64,000 bases of DNA from Bos javanicus (GCF_032452875.1 NC_083885.1:33955925-34019924); one strand, 5' to 3'. Numbered from the stretch's first letter, positions 44,447 through 55,340 are shown. Program-made: numbers and translations. Notes: a model not told the origin generated them from the sequence alone.

Positions 44447-45365
44447 AGTTTTATTGTTACCCTGCTTATTTAACTTATATGCAGAGTACATCATGACAAA
44501 TGCTGGGCTGGAAGATGTACAAGCTGGAATCAAGATCGCTGGGAGAAATATCAATAACCTCAGATATTCAGATAACACCACCATTATGGCAGAAAGTGAA
44601 GAGGAACTAAAGAGCTTCTTGATGAAGGTAAAAGAGGAGAGTGAAAAAGTTGGCTTAAGGCTCAACATTAAGAAAACTAAGATCATGGCATCCAGTCCCA
44701 TCACTTCATGGCAAATAGATGGGGAAACAGTGAAAACAGTGGCTGACTTTATTTTTGGGGGGTGTTCCAAAATCACTGCAGATGGTGACTGCAGCCATGA
44801 AATTAAAAGACGCTTACTCCTTGGAAGGAAAGTTATGACCAACCTAGACAGCATATTAAAAAGCAGAGACATTACTTTGCCAACAAAGGTCCATCTACTC
44901 AAGGCTATGGCTCTTCCAGTGGTCACATATGGATGTGAGAGTTGGACTATAAAGAAAGCTGAGTGCCAAAGAACTGATGCTTTTGAACTGTGGTGTTGGA
45001 GAAGACTCTAGAGTCTTGAAGAAGACTCCAAGAGTCCCTTGGGCTGCAAGGAGATCCAACCAGTCCATCCTAAAGGAGATCAGTCCTGGGTGTTCTTTGG
45101 AAGGACTGATGCTGAAGCTGAAACTCCAATACTTTGGCCACCTGATGTGAAGAGCTAACTCATTTGAAAAGACCATGATGCTGGGAAAGATTGCGGGCAG
45201 GAGGAGAAGGGGATGACAGAGGATGAGATGGTTGGATGGCATCACCAACACATGGACAGGATAAACTCTGGGAGCTGGTGATGGACAGGGAGGCCTGGTG
45301 TGTTGCGGTTCATGGGGTCGCAAAGAGTCAGACACGACTGAGCGACTGAACTGAACTGAACTGAA
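44447..45365 (+). mobile_element. BovB LINE, 3' part, in L1 ORF2
   Basis: Sense BovB from inside the RT domain. An open frame at 44454-45011 (185 codons) reads 'LYAEYIM', 'NNLRYSDNTTIMAESEEEL', 'LRLNIKKTKIMA' and 'TLPTKVHLLKAM'. The RT active-site box, normally Y-A-D-D, reads Y-S-D-N, so both a catalytic Asp and the Ala are changed. Downstream frame broken by stops. It ends with the (ctgaa)n terminus at 45365. Confidence 0.93.
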
Positions 45366-45738
45366 TCATAAATGAGTGCTAAATTTTGTCATAGGATTTT
45401 TCTGCATCTACTGAGATTATCATATGGTTTTTATTTTTCAATTTTTTAATATAGTGTATCACATTGATTGATTTGCATATATTGAAGAATCCTTGCATTC
45501 CTGGAATAAACCCAACTTGATAATGGTGTATGAGCTTTATGGTGTGTTGCTAAATTCTGTTTGCTAAAATTTTTATGAGGATTTTTTCATCTTTGTTCAT
45601 CAGTGATACTGGCCTGTAGTTTTCTTTTTCTGTGTTTTATTTGTCTGGTTTTGGTATCAGAGTGATGGTGGACCAGTAGAATGACTTTGGAAGTGTTCCT
45701 TCCTCTGTACTTTTTTAAAAGAGTTTTAGAAATACAGG

Positions 45739-46735
45739 CATTCAGTTCAGTCACTCAGTTGTGTTCGACTCTTTGTGACCCCATGGACCACAGCACGCCA
45801 GGCCTCCCTGTCCATCAACAACTACCAGAATTTAATCAAACTCATGTCCGTTGAGTCGGTGATGCCATCCAACCATCTCATCCTCTGTCATCCCCTTCTC
45901 CTTCTGCCTTCAATCTTTTCCAGCATTAGGGTCTTTTCAAATAAGTCAGTTCTTCACATCAGGTGGCCAAAGTATTGGAGTTTCAGCTTCAACATCAGTG
46001 CCTTCAAGGAATATTCAGGACTGATTTCCTTTAGGATGAACTGGTTGAGTCTTCTTGCACTCCAAGGGGCTCTCAAGAGTTGTCTCCAACACCACAGTTC
46101 AAAAGCATCAATTCTTCAGTGCTCAGCTTTATTTATAGTCCAAGTCTCACATCCATACATGACCACTGGAAAAACCATAGCCTTGACTCAGTTCAGTTCA
46201 GTTCAGTCACTCAGTCATGTCCGACTCTTTGCAACCCCATGAATCACAGCATTCCAGGCCTCCCTGTCCATCACCAACTCCCAGAGTTCACCCAGACTCA
46301 CGTCCATCAAGTCAGTGATGCCATCCAGCCATCTCATCCTCTGTCGTCCTCTTCTCCTCCTGCCCCCAATCCCTCCCAGCATCAGAGTCTTTTCCAATGA
46401 GTCAACTCTTTGCATGAGGTGACCAAAGTACTGGAGTTTCAGCTTTAGCATCATTCCTTCCAAAGAAATCCCATGGCAAAGTAATGTCTCTGCTTCTTAA
46501 TATGCTGTCTAGGTTGCTCATAACTTTCCTTCCAGGGAGTAAGTGTCTTTTAATTTCATGGCTGAAATCACCATCTGCAATGATTTTGGAACCCAAAAAA
46601 AAATAAAGTTAGCCACTGTTTTCACTGTTTCCCCATCTCTTTGCCATGAAGTGATGGGATCGGATGCCATGATCTTAGTTTTCTGAATGTTGAGCTTTTA
46701 AGCCAACTTTTTCACTCTCCTCTTTCACTTTCATC
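45739..46735 (-). mobile_element. BovB LINE 3' part, itself split by a second BovB
   Basis: Outer copy: 45739-46189 (from the terminal 'cagttcagtcactcag' to 'ccatagccttgact') and 46475-46735 ('tggcaaagtaatgtctctgc' to 'caactttttcactctcc'). The target 'agatggacctttgt'-type consensus at the junction is missing, implying a small deletion. It inserted in the L1 ORF2 region that encodes early RT. Confidence 0.9.
46190..46474 (-). mobile_element. inner BovB 3' end inside another BovB
   Basis: Starts with its own 'cagttcagttcagttcagtc' terminus and runs to 'tccttccaaagaaatccc', about 285 bp, same orientation as the outer copy. Shows two separate BovB events at one site. Confidence 0.85.
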
Positions 46736-48263
46736 ATGGGGCTCTTTGTTCCCTAAATGTTTGAGAGAATTCTCCTGGGAAGCCATCTGGTGCTGGGCTT
46801 TTGTTTTGGGGGAGATTTTTTATCACAGCTTCAATTTCAATGCTTGTAATTGGGTTGTTCATAATTTCTCTTTCTTCCTGGTTCAGTCTTGGAAGATTGA
46901 ACTTCTCTGAGAATCTGTCCATTTCTTCCAGGTTGTCCCTTTTATTGCCACATAGGTGTTCATAATAGTCTCTTATAATCCTTTGTATTTCCGCATTGTC
47001 TTTTGTAACTTCTCCTTTTTCATTTCTAGTTTTGTTGATTTGATTCTTCTTTTTCTTGATGAGTCTGGCTAAAGGCTTCTCAATTTTGTTTATCTTCTCA
47101 AAGAACCAGGTTTTAGTTTTATTAATCTCTACTACTGTTTCTTTCATTTCTTTTTCATTTATTTCTTCTTGGATCTTTATGGATTTCTTTCCTTCTACTA
47201 ATTTTGGGTTTTTTTGTTCTTCTTTTTTCAGTAGTTTTAGGTGTAAAGTTAGGTTGTCTATTCGATGTTTTTCTTGTTCCTTGAGGTGGGATTGTATTGC
47301 TATAAATTTCCCTCTTAGAACTGCTTTTGCTGCATCCATTACGTTTTGAGTTGTGTTTTCATTGTCATTTGTTTCTAGAAATTTTTTTATTTCCTTTTGA
47401 TTTCTTCAGTAACCTGTTGGTTATTTAGAAACGTGTTGTTTAATCTCCATGTGCTTGTGTTTTTTACAGTTTTTTTCTTGTAATTGATATCTAGTCTCAT
47501 GGCATTGTGGTTGGAGAAGATGCTTGATATGATTTCAATTTTCTTAAATTTACTGAGGTTTTATTTGTGACCCAAGATATGGTCTATCCTGGAGAATGTT
47601 CCATGTGCACTTGAGAAGAAGGTGTATTCTTCTGCATTTGGATGGAATGTCCTTAAGATATCAATGAGATCCATCTCGTCTAATGTATCATTTAAGACTT
47701 GTGTTTCCTTATTAATTTTCTGTTTTGATGATCTGTCAATTGGTGTGAGTGGGGTGTTAAAGTCTCCTACCATTTTTGTGTTACCATCAATTTCTCCTTT
47801 TAGGTCTGTTAGTGTTTGTCTTATGTATTGAGGTGCTCCTATGTTGGATGCATAGATATTTACAATTGTTAGTCCTCCTCTTGGATTGATCCCTTGATCA
47901 TTATGTAGTGTCCTTCCTTATCTCTTGTAATCTTCTTTATTTTAAGGTCTATTTTGTCTGATATGAGGATTGCTACTCCAGCTTTCTTTTGCTTCCCATT
48001 TGCATGGAATATATTTTTCCATCCTCTCATTTTCATCAGTCTATATGTGTCTTTAGGTCTGAAGTAGGTTTCTTATAGACAGCATATATATGGGTTTTTG
48101 TAACCATTGTTTTTGTAACCATTTGGCTAGTCTCTGTCTTTTGGGTGGAGCATTTAATCCATTTACATTTAAAGTAATTATTGATATATATGTTCCTATT
48201 GCCATTTTCTTAATTGTTTGGGATTGATTTTGTAGATCTTTTTACTTCTCTCATATGTCTTGA

Positions 48264-49151
48264 CTATATAAGTCCCTTTAACATTTGTTGTAAAGCTGGT
48301 TTGGTGGTACTGAATTCTTTTAACTTTTGCTTGTCTGAAAAGCTTTTTATTTCTCCATCAATTTTGAATGAGATCCTTGCCAAGTACTGTAATCTTGGTT
48401 GCAGATTTTTTCCTTTCAATACTTTAAATATATCCTACCATTCCTTTCTGGCCTGCAGAGTTTCTGCTGAAAGATCATCTGTTAAGCATATGGGGTTTCC
48501 CTTGTATGTTACTTGTTGCTTCTCCCTTGCTGCTTTCAATATTCTTTCTTTGTGTTTAGTCTTTGTTAGTTTGATTATTATGTGTCTTGGCGTGTTTCTC
48601 CTTGGGTTTATCCTGTATGGGACTCTTTGTGCCTCTTGGACTTGATTGACTATTTCCTTTTCCATATTGGGGAAATTTTCAACGATAATCTCTTCAAAAA
48701 TTTTCTCATACTCTTTCTTTTTCTCTTCTTCTGGGACCCCTATAATTTGAATGTTGGTGCATTTGATATTGTCCCAGAGGTCTCAGACTATCCTCAGTTC
48801 TTTTCATTCTTTTTACTTTATTCTGCTCTTCAGAACTTACTTCCACCATTTTATCTTCCAGCTCACTGATTTGTTTTTCTGCTTCAGATATTCTGCTATT
48901 GATCCCTTCTAGAGTATTTTTAATTCAGTAATTGTGATGTTTGTCTCTGTATGTTTATTCTTTAATTCTTATAGGTCTTTGTTAATTGATTCTTGCATTT
49001 TCTCCATTTTGTTTTCAAGGTTTCTGATCATCTTTATTATCATTATTCTGAATTCTTTTTCAGGCAGTTTGCCTATTTCCTCTTCATCAATTTGGACTTC
49101 TGTGCTTCTATTTTTTTCCTTCATTTGTGTAGTATTTCTCTGCCTTTTCAT
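48264..49151 (-). pseudogene. L1 ORF1 (RNA-binding chaperone), disrupted
   Basis: ORF1p coats L1 RNA as a trimer. The N-terminal coiled-coil part is open at 49151-48969 ('MKRQRN', 'ENKMEKMQESINKDL'). The RNA-binding core is open at 48665-48435 and includes 'IIIKLTKTKHKERILKAAR' and 'DDLSAETLQARKEW'. The C-terminal text ends 'LQQMLKGLI' with a TAG at 48264-48266. At least two interruptions split the roughly 296 codons. Confidence 0.88.
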
Positions 49152-49789
49152 TATTTTTTTTAACTTATTGTGTTAAGGTTGAATAAGGCTTCAAGGTTGA
49201 ATTCTTTCTTCCTTTTGGTTTCTGCCCTCCTAAGGTTGGTCCAGTGGTTTGTATAAGGTTTGTATAGAGTGAGATTTGTGCTGAGTTTTCTGGTAGTCTT
49301 GGGTCTTGGAGTCAGTGCTCCCACTCCAAAGGCTCAGGGCTTGGTCTCTGTTCAGGAATGAAGATTCCACAAGTGGTTTGTTATGGCATTTAGTGAGATT
49401 AAAACAAACATCCAAAAACAAGAAGCCAAATATGAATCCCAGCAAATGGCAGTTACAAAATCAGGCAAATAATAAATAAAATAATAGAATATACACATAT
49501 ACATACACACGCATGAGCAAAGTGAAAACAGTCCAACAAAAATAAAGTACAGTAGATTGACCTGGTGAACAAAGGAAACCAAAAATTACATCTACCAGAG
49601 CAAAACTAACTAACGCACAAACTGCAAAACAAAACCAAAGCAAGGTGCCAATTGGGGAATAAAGCAATGAAAATAAAACTAACAAATATGTTGAGAGGAA
49701 AGGAAAGAAAAGAAAGAAAGAACAGATATGCAAAGTTACATAGAGGTAAATAAAGAAGATTTCTATACACTAAAGATTAACTTGGGCTC

Positions 49790-50545
49790 CAAAATCACTG
49801 CAGATGGTGATTGAAGCCATGAAATTAAAAGATGCTTACTCCTTGAAAGGAAAGTTATGACCAACCTAGATAGACTTCACTTTCACTTTTCACTTTCATG
49901 CATTGGAGAAGGAAATGGCAACCCACTCCAGTGTTCTTGCCTGGAGAATCTCAGGGACAGGGGAGCCTGGTGGGCTGCCATCTATGGGGTCGCACAGAGT
50001 CGGACATGACTGAAGTGACTTAGCAGTTAGCAGACAGCATATTAAAAAGCAGAGACATTACTTTGCCAGCAAAGATCTGTCTAGTCAAACCTATGGTTTT
50101 TCCAGTAGTCATGTATGGATGTGAAAGTTGGACTATAAAGAAAGCTGAGCGCAGAAGAATTGATACTTTTGAACTGTGGTGTTGGAGAAGACTCTTGAGA
50201 GTCCCTTGGACTGCAAGGAGATCCAACCAGTCCATCCTAAAGAAGATCAGTCCTGGGTGTTCATTGGAAGGACTGATGTTGAAGCTGAAACTCCAATACT
50301 TTGGCCACCTGATGCAAAGAGCTGACTCATTTGAAAAGACCCTGATGCTGGGAAAGACTGAGGGCAGGAGGAGAAGGGGACGACAGAGGATGAGATGGTT
50401 GGATGGCATCACCGACACAATGGACATGGGTTTGGGTGGACTCCAGCAGTTGGTGATGGACAGGGAGGTCTGGCATGCTGTGGTTCATGGGGTCGCAAAA
50501 GTCGGACATGACTGAACGACTGAACTGAACTAAACTGAACTGAAA
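49790..50545 (+). mobile_element. BovB 3' part in the L1 5' UTR, split by a SINE
   Basis: BovB text at 49790-49871 ('aaaatcactgcagatggtga') resumes at 50031 ('cagcatattaaaaagcagag') to the (actgaa)n end. The frame at 50063-50515 (150 codons) keeps 'YGCESWTIKKAE', 'FELWCWRRLLRVPWTARR' and 'MRWLDGITDTMD', the BovB C-terminus, without the RT box. Confidence 0.92.
49872..50030 (+). mobile_element. Bov-A2 SINE, half copy, inside BovB
   Basis: Linker 'cacttttcactttcatgcat' and second monomer only, ending 'gacttagcagttagcag'. This is the innermost layer of the stack MIR > L1 > BovB > Bov-A2. Confidence 0.9.
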
Positions 50546-51361
50546 GAGTAAATGCAAGGGGAAAAGAACAGTAGGAAAAGCAAACAAAGGAATAAATATA
50601 GACAAAATAATAATAGGTTTAAAAAATTAAACTTAAAAAAAAAAAGAGAGAACAAAAAAAAAAAAAAAGGAAAACTCCACAGAACTGCAAAAGCCCAATG
50701 TAGAGGCAGAGGTTTGTAACAACAATAAAAAATGTGACTGAGAAAAAAGAAAAAGAAAAAAAGAATCTACAGAACAAGTCAAAAAATAAGAATAATAAAT
50801 GTTTTTCTTGAGTCGCTGCTGTCAGAGTCCTTTCCCTTGCTGGGAGCCACAGTCCACCTCACCTCCCTAGGAAGCCCTCCAACACTGTGCTGATCTCTGG
50901 ACCTGCTGTGGGGGCAGCTCAGATTCTAATCTGGTCCTGCTCCTGGGTGTTCTCGCCTGCAATGTCCACGGCTATCAGAAGTAGTGCATTTTCTTTTGTG
51001 AGCGCTCTCCAAGTCCTTTTATATATTCCGTAGACACAGCACCTGCCAAGTTGATTGTGTGTGTGGAATCTGCAGCTTGTACAGCTGGTAGGAAGGCTTT
51101 GGGTCTTCTTCCTTAGCCACACTGCCCCCTGGGTTTCAATTGTGGTTTTATTTCCACCCCTGCATGTGGGTCGTCCACTGGGGTTTGCTCCTGAGACTGC
51201 CCTGGTGGACTTGGGTTTGATTCTGTGAGGGCCAGGTGTAGAGGTGGTGCAGATGCTTGGGTTGTAGGGGTTCTGGCAGCACCAGGTACTCAGGGGAGTG
51301 GGCAGCTAGGGCAGCAGGAAATATAGTGTTCTAGAAGGGTATGACAACTAATATTGGCCAA

Positions 51362-51480
51362 TATGCTCCAGTATTCTGGCCTGGAGAACCCCGCTCCCTG
51401 ACAGAGAAGCCTGGCAGGCCACAGTATACAGAGTTGCAAAGAGTCAGACACTACCAAAGCGACCCTGCATGCATAGACAC
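51362..51480 (+). mobile_element. Bov-A fragment in the L1 5' UTR
   Basis: 'gctccagtattctggcctgg', 'gaagcctggcaggccacagt' and 'caaagagtcagacac' match a diverged Bov-A body. The first monomer ends are unclear. Confidence 0.7.
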
Positions 51481-51680
51481 AAGATTCTTTTGGCCTGTGG
51501 CAGCTCTGACCCAATGAGAGTTGAGCATGAAGGTGGCACAGCTGGTTGGCTTGTGGGGACCCTGGTGGCACCAAGTGTGCAGGGACATGGACTGCCTCCA
51601 TGCAGGAGTTATGGCCCTATCAGAGTCTTTTTTCAAGCCTCTTGTCTGTGGCGATCAGAAGCCCTCTCTCGCCAGTCTTT

Positions 51681-51840
51681 CTCTGTAGCTCTGCCAATTC
51701 AGGCACTTAGAGGGTTCCCTTGCCTGGGGTCCTTCTCTGTAGATCGGAGAGTCAGGCACTTAAAGGGGCACCCTGGGTGGGGTCCTGCTCTGTAGTTCAG
51801 TGCATCAGGCATTTGATGGGCCAGCCTCTCTATTGTTCAG
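51681..51840 (-). repeat. about 53-bp tandem units in the L1 5' UTR
   Basis: 'ctctgtag' recurs at 51681, 51735 and 51788 (spacings 54 and 53). Each is followed by a 'caggcacttagagg/caggcacttaaagg/caggcatttgatgg' series. A shorter fourth start may lie near 51827. Diverged monomer-like repeats. Confidence 0.75.
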
Positions 51841-52473
51841 CTGCCGATGCTGGCCTGTGGGGAGAGAGAGGCTATGGTGATGGCCCCACCCTCTACACAT
51901 GACTCAGTAATATTTCCTTGCTTCCATGGATGCCTGGCTTTCCTCCACAGGCATTTCCCACCATGATCTCCTCCCTCACCTCCCCCTGATCTGTCTCTCC
52001 ACAGTCAACAGCAGCCCTCAACCTGGGATCACTCCACACTCCCCAAACTCCAGCTCCCAGCTGCTGTGCCTTCCAGGGAACCCACATCCCTGTCTGGGGT
52101 ATGTATGGCTGCAGCAAGGACTGTCTTATTTTCATTCCATTTAGGCTGCCACAGATCAGCTGTTTCACTCTCAGTCTTAAATGTTTCTCCTCTGACTCAG
52201 ACAAGTACCCCAATGTGGGGATCAGACCCCTGCTTCAGTTCCCCCACCCACCAAAGGAAGGTCCAGTCTTACTAACACCCCTGTTTTTTCCCCTAGTTCC
52301 TTCCTCCTACCGAGTTTTGCGTGGTTCTATATTTTCTTTTCCTCTGGTCAGGTATTCCTCTCTGCTCTCAGCTGGTGTTCGGCATGCACTTCTGTGTCTG
52401 AAGGTGTATTACTAAAGTATCAATGGAAAGAGATGTACTCCACCTCCACCTACTCCTCCACCATCTTATTCTC

Positions 52474-52487
52474 TCTACATGTTTTAT
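52474..52487. repeat. L1 target-site duplication, right copy
   Basis: tctacatgttttat, identical to 41819-41832, immediately beyond the L1 5' end. Confidence 0.93.
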
Positions 52488-52759
52488 AAACATTAACAGA
52501 TTTAATCTTTATGGCAGCTTTCTCATTGTAGGTACTGTTGTCATTGTCATTTCAAGGAAGAGAAATATGGGGCACAGAGAAATTAAGTGACTTGCCCAAG
52601 GTCACACAGTAATAAGTGGCAGAGCTCGGATTTAAACCCTTGAAGCCTAGCTTCAGTGTCCATGCTCTTAATGACTCTATTATACAGTTGAAATGATTCC
52701 AAGAATAAATACAGGAATTTTTTTTTTTTTTTGCATTTTTCTAGGGTCCATTTGTATCT

Positions 52760-52966
52760 TTGGGCTTCCTTTTTGACTCAGCAGCAAAGACTCTGCCTGC
52801 CAATGCAAGAGATGTGGGTTCGATCCCTGGGTCACAAAGAAGGAAATGGCAACCCACTCTAGTATTCTTGCCTGGGAAATCCCATGGACAGAGGAGCCTG
52901 ATGGGCTACAGTCAGTCCATGGGGTGGCAAAGAATCAGATATGGCTTAGTGACTAAATCACAACAA
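52760..52966 (+). mobile_element. Bov-tA SINE
   Basis: Head 'gggcttcctttttgactcag' with 'gttcgatccctgggtcacaa', then body and 'gtccatggggtggcaaagaa'. A T-rich run precedes it at 52719-52732. Confidence 0.9.
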
Positions 52967-53996
52967 GGATAATTTGAATCTCTATTTTTGTGTTTGTATG
53001 TCTATAGTTAATTCTACTGTGATTTGATCATGGGGTACAGGATTGGGGTACACTTATTTTAGGTGTTCTCCCCAAAAGAATCTAAATATATTTCTCCTAT
53101 ATTCTGTAAAATGACACTGCTTGCCTACTCTTCCCATCCAGGGTTAGAGAACTTGGACATGCGTTCAACTAAGCTTACTAGTCTTCAATACACATCTTTA
53201 CAAATCTGGAGGGATTCCTTTACTAATAACATAATGACAGGAAGTGACTGAATCCATAATATGGAAAGCATTAAAGTAGCTTAGTATCTGATTTATGTTA
53301 ACAAATACGCATCAAACAGACTACAACTAATAGCCAACATCTCTGCTGTACATTTCTAGTACCAAGTGCTCCCAGCAAGGACTCAGTGGAACTTTCAGGC
53401 ACATGTAGCTTAGGGAAATTATTCTGAAACAATATCAACATTGTCCAGGTCTCACATGCAAAAGAATACACAATCGACCAATTACCTCTTGTGAGAAGAT
53501 CTGTTCATCTCAATACAGGAAATTATTAAACTTTTTAGTGTGGAATCTGCAAAATACACACCTTATCTTCCTGGATTGAATTTTCTGTTTGTGATCCTCT
53601 GCAGTGGTGGATCTTAAGAGCAGATCTTAAGATTTTGGCACCACGAACACAACTCTTAGGCTGTGTGTGATATGAATACTCCATTCATTATATGGGAAAG
53701 CTATTCAAGCTAGACTTCCTTCCTGTGTTACTTTGTGAAATGTCCCCTGGGTATTATCACTGTTAGCACTTCAGGTTCCCTTATGTTTGAGGGACGGGAA
53801 AAAAGGCTGAAAGAGTATTTTTGATTGACTAGATTATTCCCCAAAGAACCTATTTGTTCTTGCCTGAGAACAAAGTTATGACCACAACCAATGGCCTCAC
53901 TCCAAGTACCCTTTCATCCTCAAACTGGTATTTATATTGATGGCTCCTACAAGTCTCCAAAACATGCTTTCTGAGAAGCAGCCTGGTGTAAGGCAG
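52967..53996. other. single-copy DNA, AT-rich
   Basis: No repeat family or exon recognised. A short direct repeat, gatcttaag, occurs twice near 53610-53630. Confidence 0.35.
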
Positions 53997-54140
53997 TAAT
54001 TTAAACTTTGCCTGCAGATCAGAATGGCCTGGAGCACTTTTCAAAAATACCAATGTCTGGACCCTATCCCTGAGATTCTGATTTAATGGGTTGGGGCGAA
54101 GCCTGAACTCTGAATCCCTACAACCACCACAGTCACTGTA
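53997..54140 (+). mobile_element. MER5A-like hAT-Charlie remnant
   Basis: 'agtaatttaaactttgcctg', 'cagatcagaatggcctggag', 'gagattctgatttaatgggt' and 'tggggcgaagcctgaac' follow MER5A sense order. The 3' end is missing. Confidence 0.65.
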
Positions 54141-54796
54141 AGGATTAAATGGGATGCGGAATAAGAGGCCCCAGATGCAGTGATTGGCACAGCTATTTAC
54201 TTGATCAATGCCAATTGTTCCTCTGCCACCTGTGCCCTCCTCCAATTTCTGCTGAGGCAAAGGGAACCCCTAAAATATGATCTTCTTCAGGGGTGGCAGG
54301 GGCAGCCAAGCTCAATGGAACAACTCATTAGAGGAGAAAATGATAGCAGAGCAGGGAGCCGCCAGACACTGACAGGGGATGGAGACACAGAAAGATTGTG
54401 TTTTAATGCAGGGCAAGAGGTCAGGAGAATGAAGAAAGAAAAAGTCAGATTTAGTAAAAATCTGATCACCTGGCAATTTTTAAAAGGGTCACTGCCAACA
54501 CTTTTGTGGCTACATGGAGTACCTTTTACTCAGAAAAATGTAGGGGTGGAGGAGGTGAACAATAGGCTCCATTTAGCTTATCATCTATATTTAAATAGAA
54601 AGGTCAAGGCTGGAGCTAATGGAAGTTGAAGAATGTTCTTTGGAAGGAACAGCTTCTCTCAAGTCTTTGAGTATGTCCTGTCCTCTCCGTACATCCCTCG
54701 GGGAAAAAATTAGAGAGAAAGATAACTAAGACATGACTGGCAATTTCATCACTTCAAATACTTTCAGCAATAAAGACTGCTTGGGAAATACTCATT
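54141..54796. other. single-copy DNA with a 149-codon ORF
   Basis: A plus-strand frame at 54180-54629 is the longest I find outside mobile elements. It shows no recognisable domain, signal peptide or splice context, and I do not call it a gene. Confidence 0.35.
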
Positions 54797-54960
54797 CACT
54801 TGTTCAACATATATTTATTGAGCACCTACTATGTGTCCATCTCTGTGCTAAGAAGAGTCTGATCTCATAAATGATGAACCAAAACTAAATAATTTGTCTA
54901 AGAAGAGCTAATCACAAAACTGGGATGTGATTTGAGGTTTGACCCCAAATAACATTTAGA
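54797..54960 (-). mobile_element. MIR- or L2-type 3' end
   Basis: 'gttcaacatatatttattga', 'gcacctactatgtgtccatc', then 'aaaactgggatgtgatttga'. The first half fits the shared L2/MIR 3' end and the second half fits the reversed MIR, so MIR is preferred. Confidence 0.6.
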
Positions 54961-54989
54961 GATGATTGGGTCCGCAGCCTCTGCTGGCA

Positions 54990-55340
54990 AATTTAGGCGT
55001 CATATCCCTGATTTGCAGCTCTTACACCTGATACTCTCTTCCTCTCCACCAAGCCCAGGAATTTTCCTCCTGTCTTATTTCATATTTTGCTTCAAGGATC
55101 AGCATGTACATCTCCTTCTTCTACAGGCCTTTCCTGACCCCACATGAATGTACTCCCCACTTAGAGACCCCTCTGGCAGCTTGTGAGTGCCTCCGTCATG
55201 GCAAAATTATGCTGCATTATAATTAGTCACTTGTCTGTCTTCTCCACTGACCATGAAATTCTCAAAGACATAAGTAACTGATGATTCCTATTTGTATTCA
55301 TAGGACTAAGCATAATGCCTGATAAAGAGTAGGAAAGGGA
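54990..55340 (+). mobile_element. L2 LINE 3' region
   Basis: 'aggcctttcctgaccccaca', 'gtctgtcttctccactgacc', 'atgaaattctcaaagacata' and 'aagcataatgcctgataaag' follow the L2 3' UTR order. Confidence 0.65.

Larger units (their letters stand above)
42530..48205 (-). pseudogene. L1 ORF2 (endonuclease-reverse transcriptase), disrupted
   Basis: ORF2p nicks DNA and reverse-transcribes L1 RNA. Starts at the ATG at 48205. The endonuclease region (48205-47561) has stops, and the catalytic QETH position reads stop-E-T-Y. The later 'GDFNTPLTPIDR' stretch is intact (47773-47561). A linker to early RT frame is open at 47339-46734 (201 codons). A BovB pair interrupts at 46735-45739 and another BovB at 45365-44447. 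The RT palm frame (44411-43665, 248 codons) keeps FADDM. The C-terminal frame (43300-42530, 256 codons) keeps the Cys/His motif C-x3-C-x7-H-x4-C. It stops a little before the usual 'HIYGI' end. Confidence 0.9.
41833..52473 (-). mobile_element. full-length ruminant L1 (L1_BT type) with nested insertions
   Basis: Complete structure on the minus strand: 5' UTR (49152-52473), ORF1 (48264-49151), ORF2 (42530-48205), 3' UTR and A-rich tail (41833-42529). The 14-bp duplication tctacatgttttat lies at 41819-41832 and 52474-52487. The 5' terminus ('aagatggtggaggagtagg' when reversed) is what a full-length L1 start should look like. Insertions inside are Bov-A2 (41931), BovB (44447), nested BovB pair (45739), BovB with Bov-A2 (49790) and a Bov-A piece (51362). 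Both ORFs carry stops and shifts, so it is immobile. Confidence 0.92.
49152..52473 (-). promoter_or_regulatory. L1 5' UTR (internal promoter region)
   Basis: Long 5' UTR of the minus-strand L1, about 2.4 kb without insertions. Reversed start 'aagatggtggaggagtagg', a GC-richer promoter half (50820-52470) and an A-rich part next to ORF1 (when reversed, T-rich). L1 5' UTRs carry an RNA polymerase II promoter. Activity here is not shown. Confidence 0.75.
41790..52690 (-). mobile_element. MIR SINE split by the full-length L1
   Basis: The left piece (41790-41832) reads 'gtgccaggcactgttctaca'. The right piece (52474-52690) continues 'cattaacagatttaatcttt', 'tgacttgcccaaggtcacac', 'cagagctcggatttaaaccc'. 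Together they make one reversed MIR interrupted by 10.6 kb of L1, and the L1 target-site duplication joins them exactly. Confidence 0.8.

Noticed and set aside
49461..49733. Hydrophobic 90-codon minus-strand ORF resembling membrane segments
   Set aside because: Translation of A-rich/T-rich L1 5' UTR; Phe/Leu/Ser content is compositional.
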